Shown here: positions 1 to 11,222 of the stretch, piece after piece
Layout: each line of letters begins with the position of its first letter
Numbering within the stretch: position 1 is the stretch's first letter
From: Setoptus koraiensis
Taxonomy: Eukaryota; Arthropoda
Length of the DNA: 64,000 bases
Direction of reading: 5' to 3'
NCBI GenBank assembly: GCA_048013815.1
Contig: CM106586.1
Span: forward strand, 9,424,001 to 9,488,000
Position numbers and translations under genes: made by a program
The notes under the pieces: generated by a model
Databases searched by the model: none
Seen by the model: only the letters and a program-made list of their open reading frames with translations
What the model was told of the DNA's origin: nothing

Positions 1-403
1 GGAGAAAGACCCCGATTCGAGGATGTCCGACGAAATATTGGCCCATGCCCGACAAGCCCGACAGACCCGACGGGCCCGACAGGCCAGCCTTATGATGTAT
101 TGTTTGTATTGTGACAGATTGATGCCAGGTCCGTCGCGCTGCTCGTCGGGAAGTGTCACCAAGTTGCAAAGAACGCTGCGAAGAGACTATCACGAGTTGC
201 TGACGATTCACGCTATATTTAGAGCTATATTTAGACCAGCGACACGGCATAAATTCACATAAATACAAGCTGCAAGCTTGCAGTTTGAGCCTTAGTTTGT
301 GCATGCTCTCAAGGCTTTGTTCAAGTAATTTTGCTAGCAGTGATTTTCCCGAAATTTGCAGTTTTAATCCAAGTTCATCCCAGAGTCAATCTCAGAGTTG
401 CAA
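1..403. other. 5' flank of the lipase gene
   Basis: No gene seen. Near 47-86 there is a short degenerate run of CCCGACA-like units. A perfect 14-bp palindrome, CTGCAAGCTTGCAG, lies at 270-283. AT-rich CATAAAT-like words near 248-262 could serve as a weak TATA region for the lipase start at 404, but this is only suggestive. Confidence 0.4.
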
Positions 404-2104
404 ATGGCAATCCCCGGGTTGCGAATGTCGATTGAGCGCCACTTGCTGGTGGCTTTGATTGCTTTCTATTACAATTGTGATTTAATTTTGGTGCACGCGG
501 GACCCGCGGCCCTAGTCCAGCTGATCAATCCCATGAGCATGGGGCTGTTTCTGGCGGACGGCGCCATGAATTTCATTGACTTTGCCAAGGAGTGGAAATT
601 GTGTCCCAGCAAGCCCGCCGAGCTGCACGAGTGGGACACGCCGGACCGGGCCGCCCACGATTGGCCCGGCATGATCTTTTTCACGCCCGACACTCAGGAA
701 GATCTAGAGATTTATTACGACAAGAACAGCGGCGGTTTTTTGGACCAGGACATCGGGAAATTCCTGGAGCGGGGCTTCAACAAAGACCTGCCCACAGTGA
801 TGTATTTGCATGCCTTTACGCAACATCCGCACAGTCGCTGGCTAGAAACGGTTCGCCAGGACTACATTGATCTGCTCAAATGGAGCAACAACCAGCCAAG
901 GATCAACCTGTTGTTCATGGATTTTAGCCACTTTGCCAAGCTCGGGTACGCGGGTTGCGCCCGTTGGGTACCGGCGCTGGGCAAAATACTGGCCCAGTTC
1001 ATTGATAAACTTGTACAGGTGAGCCAGATAGACCCGATGCAGTTGCATCTGGTGTCCTTTTCGCTGGGCAATCACATATGCGGCCTGGCCGGGCGCCTGT
1101 CTAACAGCACTATTGGGCGCATTACGGCCCTCGATCCGGCCGGCTGGTGTTTCAGCGAACGCTACAATCACGCCTACACCAAGTACGGGCTTAGGGCAAC
1201 GGACGCGTACCAGGTGGACGTGAATCATTTCGACAAGGACTTCTTGGGTAGTCGCGTACCCGTGGGCACAATAGACATATACATGAACGGGGGCGCCGCT
1301 CAGCCGGGTTGCGCAAGCGGCCGCAAGGCACTGGTGAACGCGGCGCTGGCCGTGAGCGGTCTGCGGCCGGGCAAATCGTATTGTGAGGGGCATTCGCGAG
1401 CGGCCGTTCATTCGGTGTACGCGGTGCAAGCAGAATGCCAGCAGATCGCCTACGAATGCTCGTCGTACGAGGCCTTCGAACAGGGCGAATGTGGCCAATG
1501 TGACGCAACAAACGAACAATGTTTCTCCACGAGCATATACGGAATCCAAGAGACCTGGTCCCATCGGCGTCAGGCGCCCCGTTCTTTCGCGAGCCACAAG
1601 AACATGTTTATCAAGACGGCGGCTCAGCCACCGTTTTGTGTGCAGCACTATCAGATTGTGTTGAAATTGAGGGGCCACAATGAGCCGGACGAGACAAAGA
1701 AACAGAGCCTGGTCAACAAGTTGTCGGCCGCCTTCAAGGCCAGTCAGCCGGTGCTGAAATTGTACGACACCGAATTCGAAGAATGGTTCGTCTCGGCGCC
1801 GGGCCAAATAGAGCACGAGGCCAAAGAATTGACATTCACGGCGCTTGCCATCGACTACAACAAAATGAGTGTTCGCGACACCCACAGCGCCATTCTCACT
1901 GTCAACAAGACACCCTATCAGGTGACACTGAAGAAACTGCTGGACAGCGTTGAATCCGTCGAGCTCAACTACATGAGCAATGCCGATTATGAGAAACGTC
2001 AACAGCACTCTGTGACACTGTGCCCGGACGGCATAGACAAGCAAGACGAGGGCATGCTCTGGATGAAAAAGTGCGGCGTTGAGTGGCAACCATTTGCGCC
2101 CTAA
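404..2104 (+). CDS. Pancreatic-lipase-family secreted protein with altered oxyanion region
   Basis: A 566-residue single-exon member of the animal pancreatic lipase family (triglyceride or phospholipid hydrolysis, usually secreted). The first ATG of the frame is at 404; a second at 425 would also leave a hydrophobic leader (about residues 11-32) that looks like a signal peptide. Family landmarks run in order: nucleophile elbow SFSLG with Ser220, LDPAG with Asp244, a DVNH segment, NGGAAQPGC, then GHSRA with His330. The Ser-Asp-His triad is therefore intact. Two positions that are normally Gly differ: the elbow begins S instead of G (GxSxG becomes SFSLG), and the oxyanion HG is HA (YLHAFTQ). 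The last ~170 residues resemble the PLAT-like C-terminal domain. Third codon positions are more GC-rich than in the next three genes. Hydrolase activity is plausible but not assured. Stop TAA; AATAAA follows at 2112. Confidence 0.9.
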   Translation: MAIPGLRMSIERHLLVALIAFYYNCDLILVHAGPAALVQLINPMSMGLFLADGAMNFIDFAKEWKLCPSKPAELHEWDTPDRAAHDWPGMIFFTPDTQEDLEIYYDKNSGGFLDQDIGKFLERGFNKDLPTVMYLHAFTQHPHSRWLETVRQDYIDLLKWSNNQPRINLLFMDFSHFAKLGYAGCARWVPALGKILAQFIDKLVQVSQIDPMQLHLVSFSLGNHICGLAGRLSNSTIGRITALDPAGWCFSERYNHAYTKYGLRATDAYQVDVNHFDKDFLGSRVPVGTIDIYMNGGAAQPGCASGRKALVNAALAVSGLRPGKSYCEGHSRAAVHSVYAVQAECQQIAYECSSYEAFEQGECGQCDATNEQCFSTSIYGIQETWSHRRQAPRSFASHKNMFIKTAAQPPFCVQHYQIVLKLRGHNEPDETKKQSLVNKLSAAFKASQPVLKLYDTEFEEWFVSAPGQIEHEAKELTFTALAIDYNKMSVRDTHSAILTVNKTPYQVTLKKLLDSVESVELNYMSNADYEKRQQHSVTLCPDGIDKQDEGMLWMKKCGVEWQPFAP

Positions 2105-2111
2105 TTTGCAT

Positions 2112-2117
2112 AATAAA
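2112..2117 (+). terminator. Polyadenylation signal of lipase gene
   Basis: AATAAA lies 8 bases after the lipase stop codon, inside TAATAAACAA. Its position and strand fit 3' end formation for that transcript. Confidence 0.6.
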
Positions 2118-3289
2118 CAACCGACAAACAAATTCATAGATGAATCATTAGTTGGCCGCGAGACAGCTCGAAAGTTCTAGTTTCCTGATGGCCACTCCGT
2201 TGCCAAATTGCCATGTTGACACAGAATGAAAAACCGGCACAAAATTCACCGGTTCGAATTCTTAATTATGGCCGCTAATTAATTGTTCTCTGGCGATCAA
2301 TTAATTAGCGTGACAACTCGCGATTCACAAGTTACCCGTCCGGGAGCCTCTGCTACCCCGGGCAACGGGTAGCGGGGCTCCCGCCCATCGGTTCCGCTTG
2401 ATCTGCATGGATCTGCATTGATCTGCATTGCGTGAGTTTCGTGTGGGCTTCACCGCAAGTCTCACATCTGATTCGAGAGAGATCCGCCAGAGGCGCGGGC
2501 ATCTTCCAAAATGCTGCTTTTGTGCAGCCCAACAGCCGGACTGTCATTCCATTGGCTGCATTTAGTTTTTTGATTGCCTGCTGTAAATAATCGCTCCAAT
2601 AATCTCTAATCGCGATGCCTATCTCTGACGGTTCATAATCCTACAGATAGATGAAAACTATCCATGAATACTCACTTGAAGCACTCATCATAGACTCCAT
2701 GACATAGAGGGCCGAGTGGCGCCGCCCTGTCGCATTTTATTCTCAACTATTTTGAGGCCATTGAAAAATACGCGCACGCAAAACCCAGTCTGTGCAAACA
2801 TTATATAACAATGCCTGTGAATGCTGCACGGGTATCGGATCCGCCCTTTAGCGGTATTTTGCGTATAGCTGCAATGTGCAATATGACTCGCTATGTATCG
2901 TGATTGTTTAATAAGAATATAAATATTACCATCTCACCATGATTGCGTGTACATTTTTTACATTTTAGGTTGAAAGAGCCAGTACAGGTACAGGTGTTTC
3001 GGATGAGTCCCGTGTGGGCGTGTGGCCGCGCAAGCATGACATAATCGCAATACCCTGTGCACGCACTAGAGGGCTGTTTTGTGCATGTTTGAGCGCCTGT
3101 CGCAACAGCGAGAAATGTGCTCGCAAATTTAACATTCACGTTCGCCAGATTCACTACTCATCTGGCTTCTAGTATAATTTTTTTTATCGACATACTCAAT
3201 AGTTCCGGATTTGGAAAATCTTTTGCCATTATCCACCATCGTCACACATACTACTATATTAGAATTGTTACCAATACCAAATTATTTTC
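2118..3289. other. Intergenic region between lipase and PDH-E2
   Basis: No supported gene. It holds a perfect 13-bp inverted repeat with a 12-nt loop (2273-2285 / 2298-2310) whose arms contain TAATTA homeodomain-type cores, and three overlapping GATCTGCAT-type units around 2400-2430. The right end should include the promoter, and probably a non-coding first exon, of the PDH-E2 gene. Confidence 0.5.
2273..2310. repeat. Inverted repeat, 13-bp perfect stem
   Basis: The arms CGCTAATTAATTG and CAATTAATTAGCG are exact reverse complements separated by 12 nt. Each arm carries TAATTA/TTAATTA cores. It may be a paired homeodomain site or a simple hairpin. Confidence 0.75.
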
Positions 3290-3292
3290 AGA
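3280..3292 (+). promoter_or_regulatory. Probable 3' splice site just upstream of the PDH-E2 start codon
   Basis: The sequence AAATTATTTTCAG ends at 3291 and is followed by one base and then the ATG at 3293. This matches an acceptor consensus (T-rich tract plus CAG). It suggests that a 5'-UTR exon is spliced directly onto the coding exon. I could not locate the donor. Confidence 0.5.
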
Positions 3293-4954
3293 ATGCTTTA
3301 TTTGCGTGCAGCTAGAGAATTCAGACCTCTCCTCAATGGTTGTAGGACGTTCAAAACAGAGACTGCATCGTCACCTTCATCATCCCTAAAGGGTGTACTA
3401 GCGCAAAAAATTGTTGAACACCAGAATAAAGTCAGAGAATTTCGCGGCGCCCACGGACACAAAGTATCCGGCGATCGGGCGTACGCTGATTGGCGCGGAC
3501 TCAGGCCTTTAGTTACTCAAACATCATACCTAGATTCTTGCGAGGGCATCGCGTTTCGTGGATATTCCATACCCCAAACTGCCTCTCAACGGCGTGCACT
3601 CCATACATCGTCTGTAAAATGTGCTATTATGGTCCCGTTGCCAGCACTATCGCCCACAATGGAGAAGGGCACAATTGTGTCGTGGGAAAAGAAGGAGGGC
3701 GATCGCTTGAATGATGGTGACCTTCTAGCAGAAATCGAAACAGACAAGGCCACAATGGGCTTCGAGACGCCCGAGGAGGGCTATCTAGCTAAAATTATGA
3801 TACCTGCCGGCTCTAAGGATGTGCCTCTAGGTAAACTGTTGTGCATTATTGTCGAAGATGAGGCCGATATAGCCAAATACAAGGACTACGTTGACGATGC
3901 CACAACGTCGCCGGCACCGCCCGCCAATCAAGGTCAAACAAGTGCAACCACCAGCTCACCACCACCCGCTGCTAGTTTTACACCACCGCCACAACAACCA
4001 GTGCAACAGCAATCTTTCTCTGCTCCTCCTCCTCCTTCTACTCCTATTCAACAACAAATCAATCCGGCAACAAATGCCTCTGGCCGCGTCTTCGCCACTC
4101 CGTTTGCCAAAAAATTGGCTAGCCAACTTGGCATAACCTTGACAGGATCTGGCTCTGGACCAAATGGAAGAATATTAGCCAATGATTTGGAGTCGCTAGC
4201 TCAACAGCAACAACAAACAGCTGTAAGCAGTTATCAACAGCAGGGTGCGGCAACGGGAACTTTTAGTGATATCTCTCTAACTGGTATGAGACAAACAATT
4301 GCCAAGAGGCTGGTACTATCCAAGCAGACTGTTCCCCATTATTACCTCACCGTGAATCTCAATGTTGATGAATTAATCAAACTTAGAAAAACAGTCAATG
4401 ATATGCTAGCGGAGGACGGAGTTAAAGTTTCAATTAATGATTTTATAACTAAAGCGGCCGCTTTGGCTTGTAGGCAGGTACCCGAGGTTAACAGTGCATG
4501 GCATGATACATTCATCAGGCAGTACAACAATGTCGATGTTTGCATTGCTGTCAGCACAGACAACGGACTTATAACACCAATTGTTTTTGGGGCGGAAACA
4601 AAGGGAATCAAACAGATTAGTCTTGAAACTAAGGCCCTGGCCGAGAAGGCACGCCAAGGAAAATTGCAACCACAAGAATTTCAAGGTGGAACTTTCACAA
4701 TCAGCAATCTCGGTATGTTCAATATTGCACATTTTGCCGCAGTCATCAATCCCCCTCAAGCAGCCATTCTGGCTATAGGCTCTACGCAAAAATTAGTCGT
4801 ACCAAGCAACTTGGATGGACAAGATATGAAAGTCATAAATTCTTTGAATGTGACTCTCAGTTGTGATCACAGAGTTGTGGATGGGGCAGTTGGTGCCAAA
4901 TGGCTCGGGTGGTTCAGGCAATACATGGAGAAGCCATTCACCATGATGATATAG
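3293..4954 (+). CDS. DLAT: Pyruvate dehydrogenase complex E2, dihydrolipoamide acetyltransferase, mitochondrial
   Basis: This 553-residue enzyme transfers acetyl groups from lipoate to CoA and forms the core of the mitochondrial pyruvate dehydrogenase complex. The first ~108 residues are basic and Ser-rich, as expected of a presequence (MLYLRAAREFRP...). One lipoyl domain spans about 110-192, with the acceptor lysine in TDKAT (Lys152). A Pro/Gln/Thr-rich linker covers about 204-265. The E1/E3-binding domain starts at about 266 (VFATPFAKKLA), and the catalytic domain at about 324-553 carries DHRVVDG with His526. The intact catalytic motif and SxxCDHR context argue for E2 itself rather than the non-catalytic PDHX. 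One lipoyl domain, as in insects, contrasts with two in mammals. The coding exon has no intron. It lies 319 bp upstream of COQ7, which also acts in mitochondria. Confidence 0.96.
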   Translation: MLYLRAAREFRPLLNGCRTFKTETASSPSSSLKGVLAQKIVEHQNKVREFRGAHGHKVSGDRAYADWRGLRPLVTQTSYLDSCEGIAFRGYSIPQTASQRRALHTSSVKCAIMVPLPALSPTMEKGTIVSWEKKEGDRLNDGDLLAEIETDKATMGFETPEEGYLAKIMIPAGSKDVPLGKLLCIIVEDEADIAKYKDYVDDATTSPAPPANQGQTSATTSSPPPAASFTPPPQQPVQQQSFSAPPPPSTPIQQQINPATNASGRVFATPFAKKLASQLGITLTGSGSGPNGRILANDLESLAQQQQQTAVSSYQQQGAATGTFSDISLTGMRQTIAKRLVLSKQTVPHYYLTVNLNVDELIKLRKTVNDMLAEDGVKVSINDFITKAAALACRQVPEVNSAWHDTFIRQYNNVDVCIAVSTDNGLITPIVFGAETKGIKQISLETKALAEKARQGKLQPQEFQGGTFTISNLGMFNIAHFAAVINPPQAAILAIGSTQKLVVPSNLDGQDMKVINSLNVTLSCDHRVVDGAVGAKWLGWFRQYMEKPFTMMI

Positions 4955-4974
4955 AGGCAGTTTGAAAAATAGAA

Positions 4975-4980
4975 AATAAA
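4975..4980 (+). terminator. Polyadenylation signal of DLAT
   Basis: AATAAA lies 20 bases after the TAG stop, within AGAAAATAAAAAAG. Confidence 0.6.
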
Positions 4981-5273
4981 AAAGTGAGATTGTTGCAAGC
5001 TGTAAAAGACCTGTGAGATCTCAACCAGCGTTTTTTTCTGTTCTCTTGATCTGAGTAATTCAAAGAAGCCAGTCTAGTTGATAGGCCTGTTACTGGCAAG
5101 TAAAAGATAGTTTTACATCTCAAATCTCGTTTGGATCATTCAAAAGATGCGCCCTCTCATTTTGTAAACAAAACGATTATTTCGTCCTTGCATGTGGATG
5201 AATTGAATCAACATCGCATCGCCAATTATTAAATATCGTCATATTTATTAATCCAAAAAACCCAACCGAGAAT
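4981..5273. other. Short intergenic region DLAT-COQ7
   Basis: About 290 bp of AT-rich DNA. No gene is seen. The COQ7 promoter must lie here or inside the DLAT 3' end. No clear TATA box and no acceptor-like sequence next to the COQ7 ATG were found. Confidence 0.5.
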
Positions 5274-5867
5274 ATGCGTCTAACACGCACATTATACAAC
5301 ACAGCATCCAGGGCTGGATACCTGGACCGGCAACGCCACAACGTTTTGGACAAAATGTTGAGAGTAAATCACGCCGGAGAGCTGGGTGCCGATCGTATCT
5401 ATTGCGGACAAAGTTATATTCTCAACAAGGATCAGACCCATGCTCCGGTCATACAAAAGATGTGGGACCAAGAGAAGGCCCACCTTGAAGAATTGGAATA
5501 CCTTAATCTTCGTCACCGAACTAGAAAGTCCCTGCTAGAACCATTTTGGTCTTTGGGTGGATTTATTCTTGGATCAGGATCGGCCATTTTCGGGCCCAAG
5601 GCTGCGATGGCTTGTACTGTTGCTGTGGAGAAAGTCATCACAGAGCATTACAATGATCAGATTCGCGATTTGATTGCCGAGGAAGATTTGAAGGACCCCG
5701 AGACAAAAGAATTACTGGATAAATTTAGTCAATTTCGTGACGATGAACAATCGCATCACGATGAGGGTATAGCGTACGATGCTCAAGCCACCCCCAACTA
5801 CGAAGCCTTCACCAAAGCCGTAGAGTTAGTGTGTCGAACGTCAATCAAAATAGCTGAAAAGATTTGA
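5274..5867 (+). CDS. COQ7: 5-demethoxyubiquinone hydroxylase, mitochondrial (COQ7/CLK-1)
   Basis: A 197-residue di-iron carboxylate monooxygenase that hydroxylates demethoxyubiquinone in the penultimate step of ubiquinone synthesis, on the matrix face of the inner membrane. The ferritin-like ligand set is visible: Glu36 in NHAGELGA, Glu67 and His70 in DQEKAHLEE, Glu119 in VEKVITEH, and Glu158 and His161 in DDEQSHHDEG. Spacing matches the human enzyme apart from one extra residue before Glu67 and three before Glu158. The N-terminus (MRLTRTLYNTASRAG) is basic and lacks acidic residues, consistent with a short mitochondrial presequence. Length is about normal for the mature enzyme plus this leader. 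The ATG at 5274 is the first in frame. No introns. Confidence 0.97.
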   Translation: MRLTRTLYNTASRAGYLDRQRHNVLDKMLRVNHAGELGADRIYCGQSYILNKDQTHAPVIQKMWDQEKAHLEELEYLNLRHRTRKSLLEPFWSLGGFILGSGSAIFGPKAAMACTVAVEKVITEHYNDQIRDLIAEEDLKDPETKELLDKFSQFRDDEQSHHDEGIAYDAQATPNYEAFTKAVELVCRTSIKIAEKI

Positions 5868-5901
5868 CGATACTGGAAAAAAAATACAGTATCACCGACA
5901 A

Positions 5902-5907
5902 AATAAA
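5902..5907 (+). terminator. Polyadenylation signal of COQ7
   Basis: AATAAA lies 35 bases past the TGA stop, inside ACAAAATAAAAAC. Confidence 0.55.
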
Positions 5908-6139
5908 AACAGCATCTCATATTATGTCATCCATAGAAGCCACAGAAGCTGTAGCACAGGTGGAGCCACTCTACTCGTGGTGTACGCACCATCTATCAGC
6001 TGTGAATTTTCACTTGTTCACAACCATTGTTTATCATTATTGATGTAGATCTCACACAAGTTTACATTTATAGTTTTATCTTGGCAAAAGAAAATGTTAG
6101 CATTGTATTGTAAATCTATTAAATTCAGATTATACTCTA

Positions 6140-8014
6140 ATGGAGTCATCTCAAAATTATCGTCCGCCCCAACCGTCGACTTCGTCGCTGTCGCCTGGTG
6201 GCGACGAGAATATCGTCGCTGTTGACGATACCACCAGCAGGGACTCGTTTGACAAAAAATTTTATTCATGTCGCCTGGCCGATCCAACATTCGAATTGTT
6301 TATACTCAGCGAGGCGGGTAAACCCATCTATTCCTACACACGAAGAGAGGATATCATAACGTTGATGCCAGTTTGTCAGGCTCTCATGAGCGTCGCCAGG
6401 AGTAGCCAGGATGACACGTTACATTCAATAACAACATCGTCGAAAATTCGAATTAACTTTGCCTCACGATCGCCATTGATTATTATCGTCATCAGTAGGA
6501 TCAACTCGAGCGTAGAACCGAAGGCAGTCATTGGTCAGGTCGAAGCGCAAATAGCCTCCATATTAACCCTGAGATACCTTAAGAATTTATTCGATGAACG
6601 GCCCACATTTGACTTGAAAAGATTGCTTCAGGGTAGCGAAAAACTAATTGATTCCACAATTCATTTAACTGTCTCGATGCTGGACCATCAACAGAGACGA
6701 GCTCTGCCTCCTCCGAATTTGTTCGGACATCATTATCAGGACAGTAGCAATTATGCTGGCCATGTCAATCAAGCAAATGAGATAGATAGACAGAAAGAAA
6801 ACGAAATTGACAAACAGAATTACATGATTGCACAAAGCAATTACCTTCATCAAAATCACGCCGATCACCAATGGCCCTGGTCTCAAGCATTCCTTTGTTG
6901 TGGCAACACAGCCATCCAAAAGTCGACTAGTCAACAAGAATTAAATAGCATACTTGTACCCATAGTTGTAATGCCATCCAACAAACGAGATCAAATCAGC
7001 GCAATATTATCCTCGTCAGTTTCGGCAGGCTCCACAAAAATCATATTTTCTCTGTTATTCAAGGTGATTGGCAACAGACCAGATCAAACCATTGTCCATA
7101 CACCACAAGTACAGACTGCTGGCCCATCTGATTCAACCCATTCCAAGGATGACACGAGTGACTCGCCACCAAGTGTCAATGATGATGTGAACAATCCGAC
7201 CAAAGAAGCAACAACAAAAAATGATGATGACCTGTCTGAAAGCGTTGAGGATTCACGAACGGATAATATCAGATTTGAATTGGTGACTATCTCCAATCAT
7301 CACAGCGGTCACAAGATCTCACCATTGGATATTCACCTTTTGTTAGCTCTACTGAATGGCTCTAAGAATCAATTATTATCAGTCGAGTCTTTGTGGATGC
7401 CAGTGTGTCTACCTCGTTTCAATGCAACCGCTTTTCTTCACGCCCACATATCGTGTCTAAAGAACGGATTCTGTTTAGTGATACTAACTGTGGACAGAGA
7501 TGAATTTTCCAACTGTCAAACAATCAAACTATCAATAGAGGATAAACTAATCAAGTTGTTGAATAAATTAGAGGCCAAATCAGGCGACTCTTCAGCCTAC
7601 AATGGACTGACATCTCCCATGATCCAATCAAATTCATCGTCTAGCTCTCAGCAGAGTCAACAATCAAACTCAAAGGAATCAACGAAAGGCCAAGAATTAT
7701 TGCCTCTTAGACAGTTACAGTTTCTTTGGTACCAAACTCAACGGCAAGTACTTATGCTACAACAATCGCCAAGTTGGACATTGAGCCCGTTAGTTTATCA
7801 TATAGCCAGACGAATGTCGCAATCTAAACTGAAGACACTGTGGTTAAAAAGTGAGAACGATAAAGTGATTTTAGGTTGGCATGTTTCGACATTTCAATTG
7901 TATGCGCAGTTTGATGCCACCATCAGTCCTGGTCAAGCCTTGGAGGCCGTTCATGTGATAACCAATTGGATCAAGAAAGAGGAGGACAACTTTTCGCTTA
8001 GAGATTACAAATGA
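6140..8014 (+). CDS. MON1: Vacuolar fusion protein MON1 homologue (Rab7 GEF subunit)
   Basis: 624 residues. MON1 pairs with CCZ1 to activate Rab7 on maturing endosomes and lysosomes. The first longin domain is at about 50-177, with the family signature FELFILSEAGKPIYSY followed by SRSPLIIIVISR and FDLKRLLQGSEKL. The middle domain carries WMPVCLPRFNATAFLHAHIS, starting at Trp419. The C-terminal domain ends in VITNWIKKEEDNF, matching the WIRKEED end of animal MON1. It is somewhat longer than vertebrate MON1 because of low-complexity inserts at about 205-230, 316-375 (acidic, Ser/Thr-rich) and 497-520 (Ser/Gln-rich). No introns. ATTCAG at 6123-6128, just before the ATG, is a weak acceptor-like sequence. 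It is convergent with Msx, 343 bp apart. Confidence 0.95.
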   Translation: MESSQNYRPPQPSTSSLSPGGDENIVAVDDTTSRDSFDKKFYSCRLADPTFELFILSEAGKPIYSYTRREDIITLMPVCQALMSVARSSQDDTLHSITTSSKIRINFASRSPLIIIVISRINSSVEPKAVIGQVEAQIASILTLRYLKNLFDERPTFDLKRLLQGSEKLIDSTIHLTVSMLDHQQRRALPPPNLFGHHYQDSSNYAGHVNQANEIDRQKENEIDKQNYMIAQSNYLHQNHADHQWPWSQAFLCCGNTAIQKSTSQQELNSILVPIVVMPSNKRDQISAILSSSVSAGSTKIIFSLLFKVIGNRPDQTIVHTPQVQTAGPSDSTHSKDDTSDSPPSVNDDVNNPTKEATTKNDDDLSESVEDSRTDNIRFELVTISNHHSGHKISPLDIHLLLALLNGSKNQLLSVESLWMPVCLPRFNATAFLHAHISCLKNGFCLVILTVDRDEFSNCQTIKLSIEDKLIKLLNKLEAKSGDSSAYNGLTSPMIQSNSSSSSQQSQQSNSKESTKGQELLPLRQLQFLWYQTQRQVLMLQQSPSWTLSPLVYHIARRMSQSKLKTLWLKSENDKVILGWHVSTFQLYAQFDATISPGQALEAVHVITNWIKKEEDNFSLRDYK

Positions 8015-8357
8015 TATTAGGCTAATTAATTTTACGACAACACAACTCTATATGCAACTGTCATAGGTTGCCTAGAAGCGTTTGTTCATAAGCTCAACAC
8101 AGTGTACACAAATTGTATTTTCTATATACCTAAGTATAGTAATTGTTATTATTATTATTATTATTTACATCTTTACATATTCTTTGAATGTTGTGTGTGA
8201 GTATAGATAAAGAATTTCCATATATAAATATATATTTACATACATATATATAGAAACTACAAAACAGAGAAGAAGAAACAGAGAACTACTGTGCACAATA
8301 GATATGATTAGCTTAATTAGCTGACCACACAAGTCGTTTGTATATGTGTGAGTTGTG
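8015..8357. other. Shared 3' intergenic region between MON1 (+) and Msx (-)
   Basis: AT-rich and ending in TATATA and ATTATT microsatellite-like runs (about 8144-8255). Both genes must terminate here. I found no exact AATAAA in the MON1 sense within the first ~150 bases and none in the Msx sense. Polyadenylation may therefore use variant hexamers, and overlap of the two 3' UTRs is possible. Confidence 0.5.
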
Positions 8358-10172
<1,815 letters not shown>

Positions 10173-10196
10173 CTATGTCTGGCTGATCGATTCCAC

Positions 10197-10202
10197 TTTA
10201 TA
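10197..10202 (-). promoter_or_regulatory. Possible TATA box of Msx
   Basis: TATAAA on the minus strand (GATATAAAGTGG context), 49-54 bases upstream of the Msx start codon. If used, the 5' UTR would be only ~20 nt. The call rests on position and sequence alone. Confidence 0.3.
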
Positions 10203-11213
10203 TCGGTGCTATTTGTTGTGATTTTGTCAGTTGTTGTTATCTAGTGCGGACATGAAATGATTATGAGCGAACAAACCGATCGAAGGCGCCTATTAGTCGT
10301 TCAAGTGGCTCACTGACTCCCCCCCCCCTTGCCCGTTCTCTCTTATCTTGTTCTCTCATACAAACATCATCACCAGACTCATTATAGGCTGTGGCGCGCA
10401 TGCGCACAAACGCATGTCGGAATCTATATGCTCGAGAGTGGATTCGAGGTTCGAATTTCGAACGCTTCGAATTGTTAGCGGCCGCGAATCGAAGCGGCTG
10501 CGAATCGCGTTCGAATTGGAACAAGCACACTGCCACCATAAGTACATAGTTTGTATTACACTAATTGAGACTGGCACACTGAGTATCAGTTTGCGCGTCT
10601 CGTGCGCATCTCGTCGTTTGCTCCTACTTATTGACTCATTAAGCCATTAACTGTGCTCGTTATCACTCTCGGCGCTTCGGTGTCAGTTTCGATGGTCCGA
10701 CTGCGCTAATTCCGCGCCGACCCGACATCGACGCGGGTACCGTCGTTGTCGACGTGGACGTGGGCACCGCCATCGACACCGACACCGGTTCCAGTTGTCG
10801 CCTAGCGGCGCCGCCGGCAACTAAACCAACCACCTTTTCGTTGCTGCTGGAACTTGTTTGACTTGCGCAGAGTGGCACAACACAAAACGAAATTGCAGTT
10901 GTGTGTCAAGCTCGAACATTGTGACGGACGATGAAAATTGCGATAATCAGTCATGAGGCCCAGCTAATTATTGACTCGCTGACAGCTCACTTGTGAGAGC
11001 TGATTGAGCTGTCCAGCAACTGCGCCGCCGGTCAACTGTGCCGCCGGTCAACTGCGCGTGATCGGGGCGAACGGAAGCACGCAAAACGTGTCTACGTGGT
11101 CGCGTTTTGTTTGTTTGTTTTGTCGAATTTCGACAGTCGCAATGCGCATTGTGATTTTCAGCACACTTTTCGAGCTCAGCGCACAGCACGCTCGCACATC
11201 ACCTGTCGACAGG

Positions 11214-11222
11214 TATAAAAGG
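11214..11222 (+). promoter_or_regulatory. Orphan TATA-box-like element
   Basis: TATAAAAGG in a GC-rich setting, on the plus strand and pointing away from Msx about 1.06 kb upstream of its ATG. It could drive a divergent non-coding transcript. No supported gene lies downstream. Confidence 0.3.
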
